Part shown: positions 35,802 through 44,817 of the stretch, in pieces
Layout: every line of letters begins with the position of its first letter
Position numbering within the stretch: the stretch's first letter is position 1
NCBI GenBank assembly: GCA_003298465.1
Contig: QNGA01000003.1
Location: forward strand, 248,001-312,000
Source: a halophilic archaeon
Lineage (GTDB): Archaea; Halobacteriota; Halobacteria; Halobacteriales; Haladaptataceae
Direction: 5' to 3'
DNA: 64,000 nt
Made by a program: the position numbers and the translations under genes
The notes under the pieces: generated by a model
The model's input: the letters and a program-made list of their open reading frames with translations, nothing else
Told to the model about the DNA's origin: nothing
The model's database searches: none

Positions 35802-36497
35802 ATGGCGTCTCCGAAACCCCGGTTCAGGGGCGAGGACGCGGTACGCGACCTCGACGCGGCGCTGCGGACGATGAAGCGGGAGGGCTGTCACCTCCTCGTC
35901 ACCGGCGAGGTCGACGCCCGCGTCGCCGGCCGGGCGACTCGTCGACTGTTCGGCGACCCGAACTACGACCGCAAGCGCGTACTGGCGGTGCCGGACTCGA
36001 CCGCCCACGTCGACCGCTGCCTGCCGGTCGACGTGTCCCGGACCGACCCGGCCGTCTGGGTCGTCGACCCGACCGGGCGCGCCCGGTCGATTCCTCCTTC
36101 GGCCGAGGACCGCACACTCCCGGACCCGGACGGCGACGGGAGCGACCTCGACCACCTCCGGCAGGAACTCGTGCAGGCGGTCACGTTCTACGCCGACGCC
36201 GAGGACGGCCTCGCGCCGGCCGAACTCCGGGTCGGCGTCGCGTCCGCGGACGCGCTCCTCGAACGCGACGACCGGCACGCGGTCGAGCGGTTCCTGCGGA
36301 CCCTCGGCGCGCTCGTCCGCGGCGTCGACGGGATGGGCCACGTCCGGGTCGCGCTGCCCGACGACCATCCCACGGTGGCGTCGCTGTCGCCGCTGTTCGA
36401 TGCACGTATCGAACTCCGCTGGCGCGACGGACTGGTGCCCGAACAGCGCTGGCACGTCCCCGACCGCGACGTCACCAGCGCCTGGACGCAGCTCTGA
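35802..36497 (+). CDS. haloarchaeal DUF7504-like protein
   Basis: A 231-residue soluble protein. 'EGCHLLVTGEVDARVAGRATRRLFG' (read in two parts, about residues 28-52) resembles a degenerate nucleotide-binding strand-loop, and the remainder ('LRQELVQAVTFY', 'LRVGVASADALLE', 'GMGHVRVALPDDH') resembles the haloarchaeal family I know as DUF7504, distantly like KaiC/RecA-fold proteins without a true P-loop. A TATA-like 'TTTTATC' (about 35771-35777) lies about 26 bases before the ATG. The function is unknown. Confidence 0.55.
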   Translation: MASPKPRFRGEDAVRDLDAALRTMKREGCHLLVTGEVDARVAGRATRRLFGDPNYDRKRVLAVPDSTAHVDRCLPVDVSRTDPAVWVVDPTGRARSIPPSAEDRTLPDPDGDGSDLDHLRQELVQAVTFYADAEDGLAPAELRVGVASADALLERDDRHAVERFLRTLGALVRGVDGMGHVRVALPDDHPTVASLSPLFDARIELRWRDGLVPEQRWHVPDRDVTSAWTQL

Positions 36498-36571
36498 GGG
36501 CGGTCGGCGTCGAGTGCTGGCGGGTCGGCGCGACGACGCGACGACGCGCCGGTGAGAAGGAGGTCGTCCGT

Positions 36572-37120
36572 CTAACGGTGGACGTCGACCGACTCCAGGA
36601 CGACCTTTTCTCTCGGCTGGTCGTTCGGGCCGGTCTCGACGGAGCCGATCTCCCGGACCACGTCCATGCCGTCGGTCACTTCGCCGAAGACGGCGTGGCG
36701 GTCGTCGAGGTGCGGCTGGGCGTCCAGCGTGATGAAGAACTGCGACCCGTTCGTGTCCGGTCCGGAGTTCGCCATCGAGAGGATTCCCTCGCTGTCGTGG
36801 CGCAGTTCGGGGTGGAACTCGTCGTCGAACTCGTAGCCGGGGCCGCCGCGACCGGTTTCCGTGGGGTCGCCGCCCTGAATCATGAAGTCCTCGATGATGC
36901 GGTGGAACTGTACGTCGTTGTACAGCGCGTCCCCTCGCGTCTCGCCGGTTTCGGGGTCCTCCCAGGTGACCGTATCGGGAGCGGGGTCGGCGTCGGCGGC
37001 GGGGTCGTGCTCCGCGAGTTTGACGAAGTTCTCGACGGTTCTGGGCGCACGGTCGTCGAACAGTCGAATCTCGATGTCGCCGTAGTTCGTGTGTAGCGTC
37101 GCTGTCAGCTCGTCTGCCAT
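36572..37120 (-). CDS. cyclophilin-type peptidyl-prolyl isomerase
   Basis: A 182-residue cyclophilin. 'FHRIIEDFMIQGGDPT' holds the catalytic Arg and the Phe/Met/Gln of the active site, followed by 'MANSGPDTNGSQFFIT' and 'LDDRHAVFGEV'. A haloarchaeal insertion of about 25 residues ('EHDPAADADPAPDTVTWEDP') lies between the first two core strands. No signal peptide is present, so it should act in the cytoplasm on proline isomerisation during folding. Confidence 0.93.
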   Translation of the reverse strand: MADELTATLHTNYGDIEIRLFDDRAPRTVENFVKLAEHDPAADADPAPDTVTWEDPETGETRGDALYNDVQFHRIIEDFMIQGGDPTETGRGGPGYEFDDEFHPELRHDSEGILSMANSGPDTNGSQFFITLDAQPHLDDRHAVFGEVTDGMDVVREIGSVETGPNDQPREKVVLESVDVHR

Positions 37121-37161
37121 GCGCCTACCAAGGAACTCCGGTGGGAAAAAGCGTTCCGTCC

Positions 37162-37422
37162 CTACTTCCTCGCCGTGGTGAACAGGAGCGGTGCGACGAC
37201 CAGCAGCGCGACGCCGAGGTACGCGTACTGGGGCGGCGCACCCATCGAGACGACGAGCAGGAACAGTACGCCGAACACGATAGCGTTCAACGACAGGACC
37301 TTCCGTGAGCCGAGCGGAATCGCGCCGAGTATCGACAGCACGAACAGCAAGAGGACGGCGTGCCCAACGTGGTAGTTGAGCAGGAAGTCGTCGACGAGTG
37401 GGAGTGGGACGAACTCGTACAT
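37162..37422 (-). CDS. small membrane protein, three helices
   Basis: An 86-residue integral membrane protein with helices at about residues 18-36, 43-62 and 66-83. The pattern 'GHAVLLLFVLSILGAIPLGS' and the final 'FTTARK' match small haloarchaeal membrane proteins of unknown function. It lies 41 bases downstream of another small membrane protein gene on the same strand, which suggests cotranscription. It converges on nothing and runs toward the cyclophilin gene in the same direction. Confidence 0.65.
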   Translation of the reverse strand: MYEFVPLPLVDDFLLNYHVGHAVLLLFVLSILGAIPLGSRKVLSLNAIVFGVLFLLVVSMGAPPQYAYLGVALLVVAPLLFTTARK

Positions 37423-37463
37423 CCTTGCCGAAAACTCGCCCCGAGTTCTCCTTTAAACTTCCG

Positions 37464-37676
37464 CTATGCCCCGCCGGAGCCGTGTAACTCCAGCGGTCGC
37501 ACCCAGATGAGCCAGATAGCGACCGCGGCGGTGAGGTAGCCGGTGTAGAAGACGACGGTCCCGAGCGTGCTGTAGCCGCTCTCCGTCAGGAAGTACTTCG
37601 CCATCCCCGGGACGGCGACGCCGAGCGCCAGCGCCAGCCCGAACCGGAGCTTCTCAGCGGTGTCCGTGGTGCCCAT
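37464..37676 (-). CDS. small membrane protein, two helices
   Basis: A 70-residue protein with two hydrophobic segments (about residues 11-30 and 37-58) and a short hydrophilic N-terminus 'MGTTDTAEKLR'. It probably belongs with the next small membrane protein gene. The ATG at 37676 is preferred because the upstream open frame runs into compositionally different, structured DNA. No family was recognised beyond haloarchaeal hypotheticals. Confidence 0.6.
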   Translation of the reverse strand: MGTTDTAEKLRFGLALALGVAVPGMAKYFLTESGYSTLGTVVFYTGYLTAAVAIWLIWVRPLELHGSGGA

Positions 37677-37839
37677 GCGCCCACCTGGGGCCTCCAGCGG
37701 CGTGAATGGCTCGGTTCGACCGGAGCGGACGACCGGACGGTCCGCCCCGCTCTCACAGCCTCGCCGACCGACGCGTCCGGGCGCTCGCGGCGTCGTGCGG
37801 TCGTCTGACGCGGTTTTAAGTTGTGGAAGTGCCGACACG

Positions 37840-38308
37840 GAGGTGGGCGCGCACGCAGCCTCTCTCCCATCCTCCCACTCCGCGCGCCCGGCACACCACC
37901 CACATCCTCCCCTCCCCCTTCCGACACTCCCTCCGAACTCGACGCCCGCCGGTCGCTTCGACGCATCGCACTCGGCAGCGGTGGGCGTGCGCGGCCGCCG
38001 AACGCGGTCGCCCGGCGGGATTGGCCACGTTCAGGCGGTGCCTGAAGGAGTACAAGCGGTGGCTGTGGTCGCCACAGTCACTGCCTGAGGCCCCCCAGCG
38101 TGTTCATAACAAAGGAGGAGACGGGCATTCGTACGGATGCGCCCGACGGCTCGGGCGCGAAGCGTGTCGCAGTCTCGCGGTGGACGCCCGGCGATGCCGG
38201 GAGCCCTGGCGGTGGGCTGGCCTCCCGCCACAGTGTCACCAACCTCCCCACGAAAGTTCTCGTCCCGGGCGTCCCCAGAACCCCGCGCTGCCCATTTTCC
38301 CTCCCTTC
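37840..38308 (+). ncRNA. candidate structured RNA of unknown class
   Basis: The 635-base gap 37677-38311 holds no convincing ORF. On the plus strand a TATA-like 'TTTTAAG' (37814-37820) predicts a start near 37840. A pyrimidine-rich leader (about 37857-37945) is followed by stable hairpins at 37991-38011 (8 bp), 38030-38046 (7 bp), 38056-38084 (13 bp, loop UCG), 38125-38140 (6 bp), 38139-38158 (8 bp) and 38187-38201 (6 bp). All four wobble pairs in these stems read G-U on the plus strand and would be C-A mismatches on the minus strand, so the plus strand is the likely RNA. The signatures of RNase P RNA (GAGGAAAGUC) and the SRP RNA apical loop were looked for and not found. Confidence 0.4.
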
Positions 38309-38311
38309 AGT

Positions 38312-38965
38312 TCAACCCTGGAGGCGGTCACGGACCGCGGGGACTGCGTCCCGCGTTGCGATGAGCGCGACCCTGTCTCCGGCCTGGATACTCGTCGACG
38401 GCAGCGGTATCGTCATCCGTTCGCCCGCCCGGCCGTGGGCGTAGATGCGGGCGTCGCGCGGGAGGTCCACCGCCACGACGCGTTCGTCGACGACCGGCGA
38501 GTCGTCGGGCACCCGCAGCGTCGTCAACTGGAGCTGTTCGGTCAGGTCGGCGATGACGTTGAAGTCACCGCCGAGGAGGGCCGTCTTCGCCCCGGCCGCG
38601 CCCAGCCGTTCCGGGTAGACGACCTCGTCCACGTCGTCGGCGAACTTGTGGTAGATGTCCGCCCGGTAGTCCTCGTCGATGCGCATCACGGTCCGGCAGC
38701 CGTGATGCTTGCCGATCATGCACGCGGCGAAGTTGACGTTCAGGTCGCCCGTCAGTCCCGCGATGGCGTCGGCCGATTCGAGCCCCGTGTTCGCCAGGGA
38801 GTCCTCGCTCGACCCGTCTCCCTCGACGACCGAGAACCCCTCTTTCCGGGCCTTCTCGGCCGTCTTCTCGTGGTTCTCGACGAGCACCACCTCGTGGCCT
38901 TCCTCCCGGAGCACCCGCGCGGTCCGGAGGCCGACGCGTCCAGCACCCACGATAACAAATCTCAT
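38312..38965 (-). CDS. trkA: TrkA family K+ channel regulatory (RCK) protein
   Basis: A 217-residue TrkA. The N-terminal RCK domain begins 'MRFVIVGAGRVGLRTARVL' (NAD/nucleotide-binding loop), with 'VVLVENHEKTAEKARKEGF' and the acidic end of strand beta-2. The C-terminal TrkA-C domain (about residues 135-217) ends 'AGDRVALIATRDAV'. It should gate a TrkH-type potassium channel in response to nucleotides; no TrkH gene is in the window. It converges with the structured RNA candidate, whose 3' end nearly touches this stop codon. Confidence 0.9.
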   Translation of the reverse strand: MRFVIVGAGRVGLRTARVLREEGHEVVLVENHEKTAEKARKEGFSVVEGDGSSEDSLANTGLESADAIAGLTGDLNVNFAACMIGKHHGCRTVMRIDEDYRADIYHKFADDVDEVVYPERLGAAGAKTALLGGDFNVIADLTEQLQLTTLRVPDDSPVVDERVVAVDLPRDARIYAHGRAGERMTIPLPSTSIQAGDRVALIATRDAVPAVRDRLQG

Positions 38966-39007
38966 AGCCGTTCAATCGTGAAGCCGGGACAAAAGCGTTG
39001 GTGTCGC

Positions 39008-40597
39008 TCAGTTCGCCGATACGACGACGCTCGCCGTGTCGGTGTCTCCGTCTCCGTCCGTGACGGTGAGCGTCACCGCCAGGTTCCCGCACTCCGGAAC
39101 GGTCACGACGATGGACTCGCCGCGCTTCTCGTCGCCGTCCGCCTCCCAGACGAAGTCGGGGTCGGTTCCGGACGAACAGCCGGCGTCGAGTTCGACGGCG
39201 TCGCCCGCGTCGAGGCCGCAGGCGTCGAGCGACGGGTCCGTTTCGATGCAGGCGCTCACCGGTTCGTCCTCGGGGCGGTCGCTCTCGCCGAAGCGACGTT
39301 CGGCGGGCGGTCGCTCCCCGCTCCCGGCGAGGACGTGAAGGTTGCCGTACGCCGTGTAGACGTCGTTCGTCGACGCGGTCGGCGGGACGGTGGCGGCGTA
39401 GAGGCGACCCTCCGCGACGACCGGCGTCTCCGCGGCCATCCCGCCGTGGTCCACGACTTCGAGTCCGTCGTCGTCGAGCACGTACCCCTACCGGCGTTCG
39501 CCGGACGCCGCGTCGAGGGCGACGACGACGGGCCGCTCCGCCGCGTCGCCCGCGTCGCGCGCCCCCTGCCCGCCGACGTAGAGCGTCCCGTCGGCGGCCG
39601 TCGCGCTGGACGCGTGGGTCACCTGTAGCGCCTTCGTCCACGCGGGCGCGCCCGTCTCGGCGTCGAGCGCGGTCACGGCCCCGTCCGTCGACGCGAAGAC
39701 CCGGCCGTCGGCGACCGTCAGCCGGTTGTAGTACCGACCCTCGCCGCTCGCGCGTTCCCACTGGAGCGACCCGTCGCTCGCCGACCGCGCCTGGACGACG
39801 TCGGCGTCGTCACGCCGGACGGTGCCGAACACCAGTCCGTCGGCGACGGTCTGCAGCACCGAGTGGCTGGACCGCCAGTCAGGCCCCTCGGAGACCTCCC
39901 ACCGAAGGGAGCCGTCGTCGGCGTTCAGCGCGGTGCCCTCGCCGTAGAAGACGGTCCCGTCGGCGTAGAACGGCGTGCCGCCGCTCCTGTCCCGGCCCCA
40001 GAGCGTCTCGCCCGTCTCGGCGTCGAACGCTCTCGCAGCGGGACCTCCGCGCGCGTAGCTGTCCGCTATCGACGCGTAGATCCGCCCGTCGGCGACGACC
40101 GGCGTCTCCCACGCCGAGTTGTCCGTGCGGCTCCACGTCGTCTCGCCGGTCGCGGCGTCGAGGGCGAACAGTCCCGATTTCCCGCTCGTCCGCGAAACCC
40201 TCGTGGCGACGTAGACCGTGTCGTCGACGACGGTGGGCGGGTTCGGTTTCCCGAAGTTGCCCCGCTTCCACTTCGTTTCGCCCGTCTCGGCGTCGAGCGC
40301 GGCGACGTAGCCCGTGCTCCGCTCGAGCCAACCGGCGTCCGTCGTGACCGCGAGATACAGCGTCCCGTCGGCGACGACCGGTTGCGACTCGTTGAACGCC
40401 ATCGACCCGTCGAGGTCCGCGCGCCAGTCGGTCGTCGCGTACGGCGTCGGGCCGCTGTCGCCCGTCGCGCCCGCGTGGCGCGGCCCCGACCGGAAGGTGG
40501 TCCACCCGTCCCACCGCGTGCGGTCGCCACCGTCTCCTTCTGCGATAGCGATACCGCCGAGGCTCGTCGCGCCCGCGACGGTCCCGACCGTTTTCAT
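39008..40597 (-). pseudogene. PQQ-type beta-propeller/PKD protein interrupted by a TAG stop
   Basis: One reading frame of about 530 codons runs from ATG 40597 to 39008 but contains TAG at 39488-39490. Before the stop, seven or more propeller blades carry 'ALDAETGETKW', 'ALDAATGETTW', 'AFDAETGETLW' and similar. The stop stands exactly at the blade Trp: 'VALDAASGERR', then stop, then 'GYVLDDDGLEVVDHG' in the same frame. After the propeller, residues about 450-530 form a PKD-like domain ('VELDAGCSSGTDPDFVWEAD', 'TVTDGDGDTDTASVVV'). The N-terminus 'MKTVGTVAGATSLGGIAIA' looks like a truncated Tat signal; a TGA lies four codons upstream. It is an exported propeller protein, broken by one TGG-to-TAG change or a sequence error. 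Confidence 0.8.
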
Positions 40598-40913
40598 GAA
40601 CGCTGCCTGTCATTTGCTGGCATGCACCGCCACGTTCCGACGGGGGAGTATTTCCTATGCATCCGTTAATCTCACCCGGCCGTCGTTTATTTATCATATA
40701 TTTACACCCTAAACTTCACCTGATGTGTATACTCTGGTATGTGATGGCCGAACCGGCGTCCGTCACTGACGGTCCGGTATTGGCGCTCACGAGCCGGTCG
40801 TCTCTCCGGGGCGACCGAAACTCCGGGAAGATGTGCTCTGGGTTACACCGTTCCCGGTCTCTTTCAGCAGTATTGGGGTAAACTCATCACCCTGCGGTAA
40901 CAGAGGTTGGGGT
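40598..40913. other. AT-rich intergenic region
   Basis: A 316-base gap between the start of the propeller gene and the start of the O-antigen-ligase-like gene. The middle (about 40670-40750) is unusually AT-rich for this genome ('TTATTTATCATATATTTACA') and probably holds promoter elements for both divergent genes. 'GTATTGGGGTAAAC' (about 40870-40882) is the best candidate box for the right-hand gene. No ORF was judged real. Confidence 0.4.
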
Positions 40914-42350
40914 ATGAGATCGAAGGCGTCCCGGACGACCCAGGCGTCCCGGACCTCGCAAGCGTCGCCGACGGTGCAACGGTTATCCGACGCGCTCGCG
41001 GCAGGGGCGTTCGTCCTGCTTTTCGTCGCGTTCGTCGTCCTGCGGGCGAACGGCGGACCGGAGTGGTACTCGGCCGGCTATCTGAACCTGTTCTACCTCA
41101 CTGCCGGCGGACTGGCGTTCGTGTCGGTCGCGGTCAGGGAGGTGGACGACCCCTTCTGGTGGGGGTCGACCCACCTCCTGGTCGGCGGTCTGGCGGCCAT
41201 CTTCATCGGTCGCCAGATGGACACCTACGTCCCGCCGGAGGCCCGCGCCTTCCACGTCGCCGCCATCTTCGTCGTGTACGCGGCCTACCCCTTCACGCTC
41301 CCCGGTTCGCTGCGGTTCGCTCGCGACCGCTGGCCGTTCGTCGGAGCGTTCGCCACCCTCCTCGGCGTCTACTGCTACCACCTGGTACACGAACCGGCCG
41401 GCTCCGCCCAGGCCGCGGCCGTCGTGTTCATCGGTCTCGTCTTCGCCGCTAACCTCTTCCTGTTTCCGCGGGTCGTGCCGCGAGACGTCTTCCTGTGGAC
41501 GCTCGCGGGCACCGCCACCGTCGTCGTGACCCTCGGTGCACTCGCGTATCCGCTCGGCGAGTACACCATCGCCTCGTTCGAGGTCGGTCTCTACCCCGCG
41601 ACGTTCAGCCTGCCGCTCGTCGGCGAGTTCCATTCGATGCAGTCCGTGTTCGCCAACCCCAACTCGGTCGGCATCGTCGGGTTCCCGGGCGTGATTGCGG
41701 CATTCGTGCTCGTGCATCGACAGTTCGTCCAGCAGCGCGTGGTCTCGCTGGTGGTCGCGCTCGGACTGCTCGGCGTGAACGGGTTCGGCATCCTGCTCTC
41801 GTGGAGTCGGGCCGCATGGCTCGCGTCGGCCATCGGCGTCGGACTGTACCTCTCGGTCGTCGTCCTCGGGCGGCGGTCGGTCCCGTACGTCGTCGCGGCG
41901 TGCGGCGGACTGACGCTGCTCTTCCTCGTCGGCGTCTACTCCCCGGTTCTCCCCGTCACCACGAACGGCAGGGGCGCGCTGTGGAGCGCAGCGTTCGAAG
42001 CGGCGCTGTCCGCACCGAGCACGCTGTTCGGACACGGACTGGAGAACACCCACGAACTGACCGCGCAGTTCCTGGAGATAGAGCGTCACAGGGGCAAGAG
42101 TCCGCATAACTCCTACCTGCAGTTGTTCATCAGGACGGGCGTCGTCGGTCTCCTCTCGTTCCTCACGCTGACTATCGGGGCGGTCGTCGACGGTGCGAGG
42201 CGCGCCGAGGAGGTGGACCTCGCGGCGCTCGCGCTCGGCAGCGCGTTCGTCGTCCACTACCTGTTCGAGTCGTACCAGATATTCAACATCGCCATCGGGT
42301 CGCTCATCTCCGCGCTGGCGTTCGGCTACCTGCTGGCGAGCGGGGAGTGA
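40914..42350 (+). CDS. O-antigen ligase-like membrane protein
   Basis: A 478-residue protein with about a dozen hydrophobic segments. The large hydrophilic loop with 'SMQSVFANPNSVGIVGFPG' and later 'LFGHGLENTHELTAQFLE', 'RGKSPHNSYLQLFIRTGVVG' fits the Wzy/WaaL (O-antigen ligase/polymerase) family, whose conserved His lies in an H-N-S/T-Y-L segment, here 'PHNSYL'. It should transfer or polymerise a lipid-linked glycan outside the membrane. The start at 40914 gives a basic N-terminus with two 'QASRT(T/S)QAS' repeats before the first helix. Confidence 0.8.
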   Translation: MRSKASRTTQASRTSQASPTVQRLSDALAAGAFVLLFVAFVVLRANGGPEWYSAGYLNLFYLTAGGLAFVSVAVREVDDPFWWGSTHLLVGGLAAIFIGRQMDTYVPPEARAFHVAAIFVVYAAYPFTLPGSLRFARDRWPFVGAFATLLGVYCYHLVHEPAGSAQAAAVVFIGLVFAANLFLFPRVVPRDVFLWTLAGTATVVVTLGALAYPLGEYTIASFEVGLYPATFSLPLVGEFHSMQSVFANPNSVGIVGFPGVIAAFVLVHRQFVQQRVVSLVVALGLLGVNGFGILLSWSRAAWLASAIGVGLYLSVVVLGRRSVPYVVAACGGLTLLFLVGVYSPVLPVTTNGRGALWSAAFEAALSAPSTLFGHGLENTHELTAQFLEIERHRGKSPHNSYLQLFIRTGVVGLLSFLTLTIGAVVDGARRAEEVDLAALALGSAFVVHYLFESYQIFNIAIGSLISALAFGYLLASGE

Positions 42351-42351
42351 G

Positions 42352-43320
42352 TCACTGCTCCACGCGCGGGTCGAGCAGCGGTTCGACGACGTCCTGGAAC
42401 GCGGTGGCCAGGACGCCGGCGAACGCGATGACCATCGTCGTCCCGAGGATGAGCGGCATATCTCGCTTCCTGACCGCGCGATAGCCCATGAAGCCCAGTC
42501 CCTCGATGTGGAAGACGTACTCCAGGACGTAGACGTGGAGGACGAGGACGCTGATGAGGTCCGTGACGAACAGGGTGACCAGGGGGAGCGCGGCGTTCCG
42601 GAGGACGTGTCGGCCGAGCGCCGCGTCACTCGCGCCCTTCGCGCGCAGGGTCTTCACGAAGTCGGCGTTGACGTACTCCAGCGACTCCGCGCGGGCGTAC
42701 CGTACCCACCCGGCGAACAGACTCGTCGCGAGGACGACGGCCGGCATCGTGTACATCGTGAACCGGACGCCGGCGAACGCGACGACGTGGGGGGAGAGGA
42801 GGAACCGCAGCCACGCGGCGTACTCGACGACGACGACCGGCAGTACCACCGCGAGCCAGAAGTTCGGCAGGCCGAGGCCGACGTACGCCGCGGCGGTTCC
42901 GGCGCGTTCGACGACGCCGCCGTCGCCGACCGCCGTGGCGACTCCGAAGAGGACGCCGGGAACGGTGGCGAGGAGGACCCCCGGGACGACGTAGCCGAGC
43001 GTCGCCGGGACGGCCCGGGCGAGGACGTCCATCACCGGCTCCTCCGCGACGAACGACCGACCCCAATCGAGCGTCGAGATGTCGACCAGCCAGCGGACGT
43101 ACCGCTGGAGCACCGGATCGTCGAGGTTGTGCGCCTCCCTGTAGGCGTCGACCGCCTGCTTGGCCGCCTCCTGCCCCTCCGAGGTGGCCGCTCCCCACGA
43201 GACCAGCCCGAGGTTGGGGTCCGGCGTGAGCGCAACGAACAGGAACGCCAGCGTCATCACGAGATAGATGCCGACGACGGCGAACGCGAGTCGATAGACG
43301 AGAAGCCGTCGATAGCTCAC
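42352..43320 (-). CDS. ABC transporter permease (DppB-type)
   Basis: A 322-residue inner-membrane permease with six hydrophobic segments. The N-terminal periplasmic-loop features of oligopeptide permeases are present ('LDDPVLQRYVRWLVD', 'LDWGRSF'). The EAA-type cytoplasmic loop is 'VNADFVKTLRAKGASDAALG' (about residues 220-240), where the ATPase docks. It starts at GTG 43320, divergent from a DppC-type permease gene. No solute-binding protein or ATPase gene is adjacent. The stop codon is one base after the O-antigen-ligase gene stop on the other strand. Confidence 0.9.
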   Translation of the reverse strand: MSYRRLLVYRLAFAVVGIYLVMTLAFLFVALTPDPNLGLVSWGAATSEGQEAAKQAVDAYREAHNLDDPVLQRYVRWLVDISTLDWGRSFVAEEPVMDVLARAVPATLGYVVPGVLLATVPGVLFGVATAVGDGGVVERAGTAAAYVGLGLPNFWLAVVLPVVVVEYAAWLRFLLSPHVVAFAGVRFTMYTMPAVVLATSLFAGWVRYARAESLEYVNADFVKTLRAKGASDAALGRHVLRNAALPLVTLFVTDLISVLVLHVYVLEYVFHIEGLGFMGYRAVRKRDMPLILGTTMVIAFAGVLATAFQDVVEPLLDPRVEQ

Positions 43321-43498
43321 CGACGACCCCTCCCGCGTCGGGCGACGGAGCGGACTCGGGCGGCCGGACGGGGGTCCAGGCGGTCGGGGTCGCCGGAACT
43401 GTCGGGGGTGAAAACGCTGGCGAACATCCCTATCGTCGTATTCTTCACCGCACATATGATAAACGTTTTTCACGACGGGCCGAGACCGGTCGGTATCG

Positions 43499-44662
43499 AT
43501 GGCCACCGGGTCCGCCGACGAACAGTTCGAGCGCATCGACTGGGAGTCGCTGGACGGCAGGCGGCGCGGGTTCGCGACCCGGACGAAGGTCTTTCTCGCC
43601 GGGGCCGGACTGCTCGCCGTCCTCTTCGCGTACGACTTCCTCGTCCTCACGCGTCAGGACGAGATATTCGGGCGACTGGACCCCGAACGCATCACCTGGC
43701 TGTTCGTCCTCTCGCTGCTCGCGTTCGCCTGCTTCGTCGTCGTGCCGCTGGCGACCGACCGAAAGCGCACCCGCCGGTACTGGCGACGCCTCCGGTCGAA
43801 CCGCGCGGCCGTCGCCAGCTTCCTCTACCTCGTCTGCTTCCTGCTCGTGGGCACGTTCGGTCCGCTGGCGTTCGCCCCCGACGTCGAGTTCTCCCACGCA
43901 TCACAGCCGCCGCTCCTGTTCCCCGTCGACTCGGTGTACCCACTGTACTGTCTCGGAGAGATATCGAACGGGCTCTGTCACGGGACGCTGCGCTACCCGC
44001 TCGGCACGAACGCCGACGGCAAGGGCGTCCTCCGGCTCATCGTCGCCGGATTCCGGGTGAGCCTCGTCGTCGCGCTGGTCACGTCGATGCTCCTCGTCCC
44101 GCTGGCGACCGGCGTCGGACTGCTGGCGGGCTACCGCGGCGGCTGGACGGACAGGCTCCTCATGGCCTACGTCGACGTCCAGCAGACCGTTCCCTCGTTC
44201 GTCATCTACCTCGTCCTGATATTCCTCTTTCACAGGGGCCTCTTCCTGGTCGTGCTCGTCTTCGGGCTGACGAGCTGGGGGAGCGCGGCGCGACTCGTCC
44301 GTAGCGAGGTGCTCCAGCGCCGCGAGGAGCCGTACGTCGTCGCCGCGCGCAATGCGGGCGCGAGCGACCTCCACGTCATCCGTCACCACATCCTGCCGAA
44401 CGTCTCGAGCACCGTCGTCACCGCCGTCACGCGCCAGATTCCCACCTTGCTGCTGGCGGAGGCCGCCATCGCCTACATGCAATTCAACGACCTCATGGTC
44501 CAGTCGTTCGGCGAGACCATCGCCTACGGCCTCCGCGGCGACTGGCAGACCGTCTGGTGGCCCGTCGTCTTCCCCGTCGCCGCGTTCTCGCTGACCGTCG
44601 TCGCGTTCAGCGTGTTCGGCGACGCGCTCCGGGACGTGCTCGACCCCCGCGGGGACGTGTAG
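43499..44662 (+). CDS. ABC transporter permease (DppC-type)
   Basis: A 387-residue permease with an N-terminal extension containing two extra hydrophobic helices (about 30-50 and 65-85), a DppC-type extracytoplasmic loop, and the EAA loop 'PYVVAARNAGASDLHVIRHH' (about residues 280-300). 'YPLGTNADGKGVLRLIVAG' is the standard DppC motif (LGTDxxGRDVLSR-like). It should pair with the divergent DppB-type permease to import a peptide or similar solute. The missing binding protein and ATPases must be elsewhere. A TATA-like 'CATATGATAAACG' lies about 45 bases upstream. Confidence 0.9.
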   Translation: MATGSADEQFERIDWESLDGRRRGFATRTKVFLAGAGLLAVLFAYDFLVLTRQDEIFGRLDPERITWLFVLSLLAFACFVVVPLATDRKRTRRYWRRLRSNRAAVASFLYLVCFLLVGTFGPLAFAPDVEFSHASQPPLLFPVDSVYPLYCLGEISNGLCHGTLRYPLGTNADGKGVLRLIVAGFRVSLVVALVTSMLLVPLATGVGLLAGYRGGWTDRLLMAYVDVQQTVPSFVIYLVLIFLFHRGLFLVVLVFGLTSWGSAARLVRSEVLQRREEPYVVAARNAGASDLHVIRHHILPNVSSTVVTAVTRQIPTLLLAEAAIAYMQFNDLMVQSFGETIAYGLRGDWQTVWWPVVFPVAAFSLTVVAFSVFGDALRDVLDPRGDV

Positions 44663-44817
44663 CCGCGAGCGCGCTCGCGCGGACGCTCGGCGGCGGACGT
44701 GCTCGCGGAACCGCCGGCGTACTCGTCGACGAGCGTCCCGAGACGGTGACGACCGGCCGACGAGGGGCCAGAGAACCTATTGAAATGCCAATCGTGTTCC
44801 GGTTGGGGGATTCAACG

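Noticed and set aside
37840..38308. Possibility that the hairpin region is RNase P RNA or SRP RNA.
   Set aside because: The near-universal GAGGAAAGUC segment and a proper ACAGAA element were not found, although CCCAGAACCCC near 38273-38284 is faintly similar. The GGAA-type SRP apical motif with AGCAG was also not found. A covariance-model search is needed to settle it.
37823..39628. A 601-residue open frame on the plus strand across the hairpin region and TrkA.
   Set aside because: It is the GC-driven shadow of the TrkA and propeller genes; its sequence is Arg-rich and lacks the acidic character of real haloarchaeal proteins.
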